From positions 1,612,001 through 1,676,000 of the forward strand of contig CM057062.1 of assembly GCA_029945375.1 (NCBI GenBank): a stretch of 64,000 nt of DNA, read 5' to 3'. The DNA is from Agaricus subrufescens (lineage: Eukaryota > Basidiomycota > Agaricomycetes > Agaricales > Agaricaceae). Shown in pieces: positions 59,114 through 64,000 of this stretch (positions are counted from its first letter, which is position 1; the number at the start of each line of letters is the position of its first letter). A program made the position numbers and the translations under genes. The notes below the pieces were generated by a model. That model was given only the letters and a program-made list of their open reading frames with translations, did not search any database and was not told where the DNA came from.

Positions 59114-60804
59114 TCACTGGATGAAGAAACATCGCTTTAGATAATACTTAGAGCGGAACGTCCATTCGCAATCAATGCGACAATGCGATCGGAACTCTCC
59201 CACAGCCTTGTTCACGAAATCTCTTATCCGTATATCCGGATCGTATTCGGACCCGCTACAGAGGAAAAACGTTCTATGGCAGGTCGCAACTGGTGGGCAT
59301 TTGAAAACGCATAGGCTAGGCATGGCGTTAATTGTGTCCAGCCAACTCACCTGTAGACAAAACCCGTTAGTGTATGAAGAGGATATAGTGATTAGATGGG
59401 GCCTTTACCAAGACATTCGCATTACCGGCTTCGACGTCTTCGAGTTCAACCAATAACCAACAGTATAAGTACTCAAGAACTTTGCATTGCTTCAGAGAGT
59501 TTTGGTATTCAGGTTGTGGAAGAGACGACCATGGCGTTGTCCAGTCCATTCCGAGCCTCAACTCTTTCAGGGAGGCCGAATGGGCAGGTAAGACCGAGAA
59601 GAAAAATTGGTTCATTAGCTCGTGAGTACGGTCGAGAATATGTCTTGGTTTCAAGGAGAGCTGCTCAATACCAGTGTATGACGTCAGATATTCAAACACT
59701 CCTGGATGGTGGAATGTATCGAGGGAAAGGCGTTTGAGATGGACGCGCTCCGCTAGAAGTATTCGTAAGATTTCTCCGATATTCTCGAGTGCCTCCGGGT
59801 CGGCACTTGGATGTCGCCTAATCCTGAGATTTTTAAGGTGTCGGAAATGTCGAAGATGGCGTCGAAAATTGTCCTGAGTGATCACGATAGCACGGACTTC
59901 GAGCGTTCTGAGTTTTAGATCTGTTGGAAGTGAAGACGCTGGACCGAATAACTCCTCGAATAAAACTTGATCTCCAAAGTTGTCTTCAAGGTTGAAGTCG
60001 TATGCCACACCGAATGACAAGCTTTCAAGGTTGGGAGAGTTTGCTACTAGAGAAGAAAGTTGCGACATGATAGGAGGTGGCGGTCGTATATTGAGCCACC
60101 ATTGCACCGTTAGGTTTTGTAAATGGAAAGGAGGTGTAGGAATCTCGGTTACAGGAAACTCGCTGTACAAGAAATCGGGGTGTTGACGTATAGTCAGGAA
60201 GTACTCATTCATCTTTGGCATTGAACCGAGTTGATTTTCTAGATTCTTGATCGCGTCAGGGGGATAATCAATAGACGAAACAACATGGTCCCATCTAGGG
60301 GTTGAAGGTGTGAGTGTCGTTGCATGTGCATGGCTCGGAAGAGGAACGTACCTAACGGCCTGGAGGTTTGGCAGACGAGGTATAAGAGCTTGGAGAACGT
60401 CGAGCCACATGTCCACGTGGATGGATGGAAACATCTCTAAATGTAAGGTTTTGACATAGTGGAATATAGACTTTTTCCCCGACGCAAGTATTTCCTTCAA
60501 ATTTTCGCATTTCTGGGGTTGATAATACACAGATTTTATCCTGAGCTTAGAGAAGAGAATTTGGGTGGTTCGTTCGTAGAAAAATTTTGAAGTGCAGCGT
60601 AGCTGACACAAGGTATCTGTGTCTGAAGTGATCTAGAGAGAGGTGAATTTGGAATGTGGTTAGAGAGACGAAGCGACGTACGATATCCAAGCCGAGAATG
60701 TCATAGATAACCTCATAGGAAAGCATGGCAGACGCGGCAGACTTGGAAGATGAGAGTATGATAGGACGAGTAAAGTCTAGGACCTCCTGAGATTTCATAG
60801 TCAT
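59114..60804 (-). CDS. F-box-like / LRR-like protein
   Basis: Exon 1 (ATG 60804) encodes MTMKSQEVLDFTRPIILSSS and an F-box-like start 'MLSYEVIYDILGLDI'. After an intron, 'LCQLRCTSKFFYERTTQILF' completes the F-box-like helix set. A long exon then carries irregular leucine-rich strands ('YVKTLHLEMFPSI', 'LPNLQAVRYVPLP', 'SPNLESLSFGVAY', 'LKLRTLEVRAIVI', 'LKNLRIRRHPSAD', 'HLKRLSLDTFHHPG', 'SLKELRLGMDW', 'CKVLEYLYCWLLV'). A GTAAAG donor and CTACAG acceptor lead to a final exon 'VSWLDTINAMPSLCVFKCP' ending at 59114. Probable SCF substrate receptor or orphan F-box protein; target unknown. Its start lies about 100 bp from the divergent DUF2470 copy 2. Confidence 0.7.
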
Positions 60805-60907
60805 AGGAGAAGTTTGTTGATGGGAGTCTATATATAGTATACTTAACAGTGGTACCCGGGTCGGCTGTCATTTGTCAAATCTCTACCACCTCTGTTTCCT
60901 CCTCAAC

Positions 60908-61711
60908 ATGTCTGACCCAGTCGCAGAAAAATCTGGTTTTTTACGTATGTATATGTCTGGACACCCAGACACTCTGGTTGCATACGCGAAGTGGTATGGA
61001 AAAGTGCAAGAGGCGATCACCGGTGCAGAAATGACTGCCATAGATACAAAAGTGCGTACGTGTCATATTCTGAGTGAGTTTGTTTTGTTTACCTCGATGG
61101 TTTAGAGCATGACATTGAACTGTACCCTCAAAAGTGGAGGGAAGAAAGAAGTGTATATATCTATTGTGCCCCCTCTGAAGGGCTACGAGGATGTCAAGCC
61201 GAGGCTCATTGAAATGAAAGCACTGGCGCAAGAGGGATTGGGCATGGTAAGAGAAGAGTGGCTTGGGGGTGGCGTGTTCACACTAACATCCCTCAAAGGT
61301 CAAAGCACCGCATATCTCGACCTTTGAGTTTACTCAAAACATGATGATCGCTGCCGCGACTATGTCACTCGTGTCATATCTCGCTTATGCTCCTCAAGGA
61401 ACTTCTGCTCTCTTATATCCTGCCTATCTAATTCGGGGTGTCGCTGGGCATACCCTTTTCAAGATTGTGGCGAATAGCTTGTTTTTCCTGCATGGACTCG
61501 AGTGTCTCTATACGATGCACCTTTGCCGCAAACATTTCACTGGGCTTGAACTTGGGGTGAGTTCTGAATTTCTAGTCTTGTGATGGGATAGTTCTGATTC
61601 TACTAGGCGTTGTATGTTGGGGCAACCTTCTTTTGCGGTTTCCCGGTGTGGAAGAGTTTGAGGCAGCGAATTCAGGATGCCAGGATTGACTCTGTGATGA
61701 AGGGGCAATAA
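60908..61711 (+). CDS. DUF2470-domain membrane protein, copy 2
   Basis: ATG 60908: MSDPVAEKSGFLRMYMSGHP, 'DTLVAYAKWYGKVQEAITGA', 'SMTLNCTLKSGGKKEVYISI', 'VKPRLIEMKALAQEGLGM'. These match the N-terminal DUF2470 pattern of fungal proteins. Membrane segments follow: 'MMIAAATMSLVSYLAYAP', 'YPAYLIRGVAGHTLFKIVA', 'SLFFLHGLECLYTMHLCRKH' and, after an intron at a GTGAGT donor, 'ALYVGATFFCGFPVWKSLRQ'. It ends 'ARIDSVMKGQ' with the stop at 61709-61711. Four introns by eye. It is the better-conserved paralogue of the gene at 22152-22971. Domain relatives bind haem or flavin-like ligands, but no such role is shown for the fungal form. Confidence 0.82.
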
Positions 61712-61839
61712 ATGCCTGTAATATGATAAATCATATGTTATTTTATGTACCCATATATATTTGATCGGTTGATCCGGGATCACCGCGATGATGTCGCCAC
61801 GTCGCTTGCACGCGCGGACGAGGCTCTCCACTCGCGACT

Positions 61840-63454
61840 ATGGACATTCTCCACAACCAGCTCCAGGCCATCCAGCGCGGCCTCTCGTTTGTCTCTACGG
61901 ACCCCATCGACTGGAAATTCTATGTCCAGGTCTTTGCCTGGTCCGTGACGCTCTTTGAGTCGTACTTGATGTAATGTCGCCTCGGCCTTTTTTTGAGTTT
62001 TCCGTGACCAACTTTTCACAGAACGAGGCAATACCCTCTATATTCTAAAACTGAGCCTCCAAAAGCTCTAAAAGGGCATTTTGAAGAGGGGCAATTCGAA
62101 AAATCTCAAGTGTATGGCAGAGACAAGGCCAGGTTCGCTTTTGTGTCTGGGTTGTATAAACAGACGCTGGATTCTCTTATGTTACATTTTGGATTTTACG
62201 CGTGGTCGTGGAAGGCTTCTGGATGTCTGTTGGCCAAACTAGGCTATGGCGCTGAATACCAGGTGCTTTTCAGCTTCTAAATTTTCACCGTCTACTTCAC
62301 TCACTTCGACCGGTTACATAGATCACGCAGTCGATTGGCTTTGTGTTCATCTTGTTCCTTGTGTCCTCTTTACCCACGCTACCACTGCAAGTTTATGGAA
62401 CGTTTGTTTTGGAAGAGAAACACGGTTTTAACAAAACGACACCCAAATTGTTTGTTACCGATTTATTAAAGGGCTGGGGCATCGCTTTCGTTCTTGGTGC
62501 TCCCTTCTTGGCGGTCTTTTTATACATCTTCGAATGGGCTGGGGATAGGTTCGTGCCTTGGTTGATGGCTTTCATGTAAGTGCGAACTGCTCTATTGTTG
62601 CGTTCTCTACAATAACAACGACATCCATCCGTAAAGGATTACGTTCCAGTTGTCGATGGTCATACTTTATCCGACAGTCATTCAGCCACTGTTTAATAAG
62701 CTGTCGCCTCTCTCCGAGGGAGACCTGAGGGACAGGATTGAGGCGCTCGCGGTTAAACTCAAGTTCCCGTTGAAACATTTATATGAGATTGACGGAAGCA
62801 AGAGGAGTTCGCATTCAAACGCATATTTCTTTGGTTTGCCCTGGGTAAGAATCTATTCGTTGCCCGGTGTATGCAATAGATTCTGACTGTGCCTGTTAGA
62901 GCAAACACATTGTGATTTTTGATACGCTTATCCAGCAGTCCAAGCCTGAGGAGGTGGAGGCTGTGCTCGCGCACGAGCTGGGTCACTGGTACTACCTCCA
63001 CCCCACGAAACTCATGGCTGTCTCCCAGCTGCACATTTTCGGTATCCTTGCCCTGTTCCCTGCCTTCCTGCACGCGCCTCCGTTGTTGAGTGCCTTTGAC
63101 TTTCCTAAAGGAGTTGCCGCGGCACCACCGACGATCGTGGCGTTCCTTCTTTTCCAGATGATCCTTACGCCTGTGGAGGCTGTTATCAGTATCGGCATGA
63201 ATGCGGTAAGCCGCAAGTTTGAGTGGGAGGCGGACAGGTTTGCGGTGGAGCTGGAGGACAAGTTGAATGAGAAGGGAATGAGCGATATGGGCGAGCGACT
63301 TGGGAAAGCGCTGATCACGCTGCATGTGAAAAACCTGTCGACGGTGTGGGTCGACTGGCTATACTCTGCGTACCACCACTCGCACCCCACGCTGACGGAG
63401 AGGCTGAGGGCGCTGGACGGGTTTGCAGAGGCCAGGAAGAAAAAGAGTAGTTAG
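61840..63454 (+). CDS. STE24: CAAX prenyl protease Ste24 (M48 zinc endopeptidase)
   Basis: ATG 61840: MDILHNQLQAIQRGLSFVST, then 'FYVQVFAWSVTLFESYL', 'QYPLYSKTEPPKALKGHFEE', 'FSFVSGLYKQ'-like 'FAFVSGLYKQTLDSLMLHFG', 'LQVYGTFVLEEKHGFNKTTP', 'VILYPTVIQPLFNKLSPLSE', 'EIDGSKRSSHSNAYFFGLPW', the zinc site 'AVLAHELGHWYYLHPTK' (HExxH), and the third ligand region 'SRKFEWEADRFAVEL'. It ends 'EARKKKSS'. Seven to eight membrane helices are expected in the ER and inner nuclear membrane. It removes the -AAX tripeptide from farnesylated proteins, including lipopeptide mating pheromone precursors of basidiomycetes, and clears clogged translocons. Starts 128 bp after the DUF2470 copy 2 stop. Confidence 0.95.
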
Positions 63455-63534
63455 TAGAATGACAGAGCGTAGGAACCGGCAAAGTCCGTGAGATAGTAGT
63501 AGCAGCTAATGTGACACGTCGTCTGGTCAGAAAC

Positions 63535-63936
63535 ATGCAAGACTACCTCCAAGGCAAGATCGTAAGCGTCCCCAAGTTCTACCCGTAGCCGGTCCCTTAT
63601 CCCCCTCAGGACTTTGTCGGCCAGCGGCACGTCGAGGAGCTCAGCCGCGTAGTGCTCATTGCAACCACCGTGAGTGCTCAGCTATTTCTCGGCATCAGGC
63701 CGTTGAGATGTTCGTGTCTAGGCGGTTTCGTTTGTCTTGGGCTTTGCAACGCAATCGCTAGCAGTGACGTTTGGAATATTTGGAGCAGTTACTGCGGTCC
63801 TAGCGCTGGTGAGTGATAGTTGTGTGCGGGGGGCCCACGCCAGCTAATGGGCCGGAACGCGCAGACGGTGGTTCCACCCTGGCCCGTGTTCAGACAACAC
63901 CCGGTGCGCTGGCTAGCGGTGCGGAAGAGGAATTAG
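63535..63936 (+). CDS. SPC1: Signal peptidase complex subunit 1 (SPC12/SPCS1)
   Basis: Four exons from ATG 63535: MQDYLQGKI, then 'DFVGQRHVEELSRVVLIATT', 'AVSFVLGFATQSLAVTFGIF', 'GAVTAVLAL', and a last exon 'TVVPPWPVFRQHPVRWLAV' + RKRN with stop at 63934-63936. The 'PPWPxxRxHPxxWL' ending and two membrane helices with short cytosolic ends are diagnostic of the small SPC1/SPCS1 subunit of the ER signal peptidase complex. It assists substrate selection and is usually non-essential. Only 80 bp separate its start from the STE24 stop, so the two share a compact ER-function neighbourhood. Confidence 0.92.
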
Positions 63937-64000
63937 ACTAGTGATAGTTACATACTTACATATCTGTGACCCAAAAAAAAAAGTCCCACAGCTTGAGCGT

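Noticed and set aside
62759..63390. Minus-strand ORFs of 130-190 codons
   Set aside because: Antisense to STE24, which has complete family motifs on the plus strand.

Overview
The window is nuclear DNA of a filamentous basidiomycete, most likely an Agaricomycete. The evidence is many short (about 50-70 nt) GT-AG introns, a fused CPSase-ATCase pyrimidine gene with a degenerate dihydroorotase region, a class I hydrophobin, an AA9 lytic polysaccharide monooxygenase, a fungal SLATT-type 2TM protein, a basidiomycete NTF2-like protein and fast-evolving F-box and P450 genes. All gene models were spliced by eye. Exon edges are firm where protein family motifs continue across the junction and tentative elsewhere.

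Layout. 0-10 kb: SigF-like NTF2 protein (-), a fumarylacetoacetate-hydrolase-family protein with a signal peptide (+), a gene-poor 3 kb with weak ORFs, the divergent pair TRM112 (-) / RRP45 (+) 98 bp apart, and an AA9 LPMO (+). 10-22 kb: a purine-loaded coiled-coil protein (+), a large Zn2Cys6 transcription factor with proline-rich N terminus and polyQ tail (+), and a Rieske-DUF455 fusion (+) carrying a 12-nt microexon. 22-36 kb: a DUF2470 protein (-) next to a decayed copy of MTO1, P450 copy 1 (+), intact MTO1 (+), an MFS sugar transporter (-) and P450 copy 2 (+). This block looks like a segmental duplication. 36-43 kb: C2H2/DUF6532-like gene (-), F-box gene (+), phytanoyl-CoA dioxygenase-like gene (-) divergent from an RNase-H-fold protein (+). 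44-57 kb: hydrophobin (+) with a ruined tandem copy, beta-tubulin (+) with Tyr at position 167, and the URA2-type multifunctional gene (+). 56-64 kb: SLATT-type protein (-), F-box-like gene (-), then a tight run of DUF2470 copy 2 (+), CAAX protease STE24 (+) and signal peptidase subunit SPC1 (+).

Housekeeping genes (TRM112, RRP45, MTO1, beta-tubulin, URA2, STE24, SPC1) are interleaved with accessory ones (LPMO, P450s, hydrophobin, F-box, SLATT, DUF2470). Short divergent promoters (TRM112/RRP45, PhyH/RNase-H-like, F-box/DUF2470) may co-regulate pairs. TRM112 and RRP45 both serve RNA maturation. The most promising leads are the Rieske-DUF455 protein, which carries a ferredoxin-type centre and a complete di-iron ligand set in one chain; the SLATT-type 2TM protein behind a long disordered region; and the MTO1/P450 duplication, in which one P450 has lost the conserved Arg of its haem motif.
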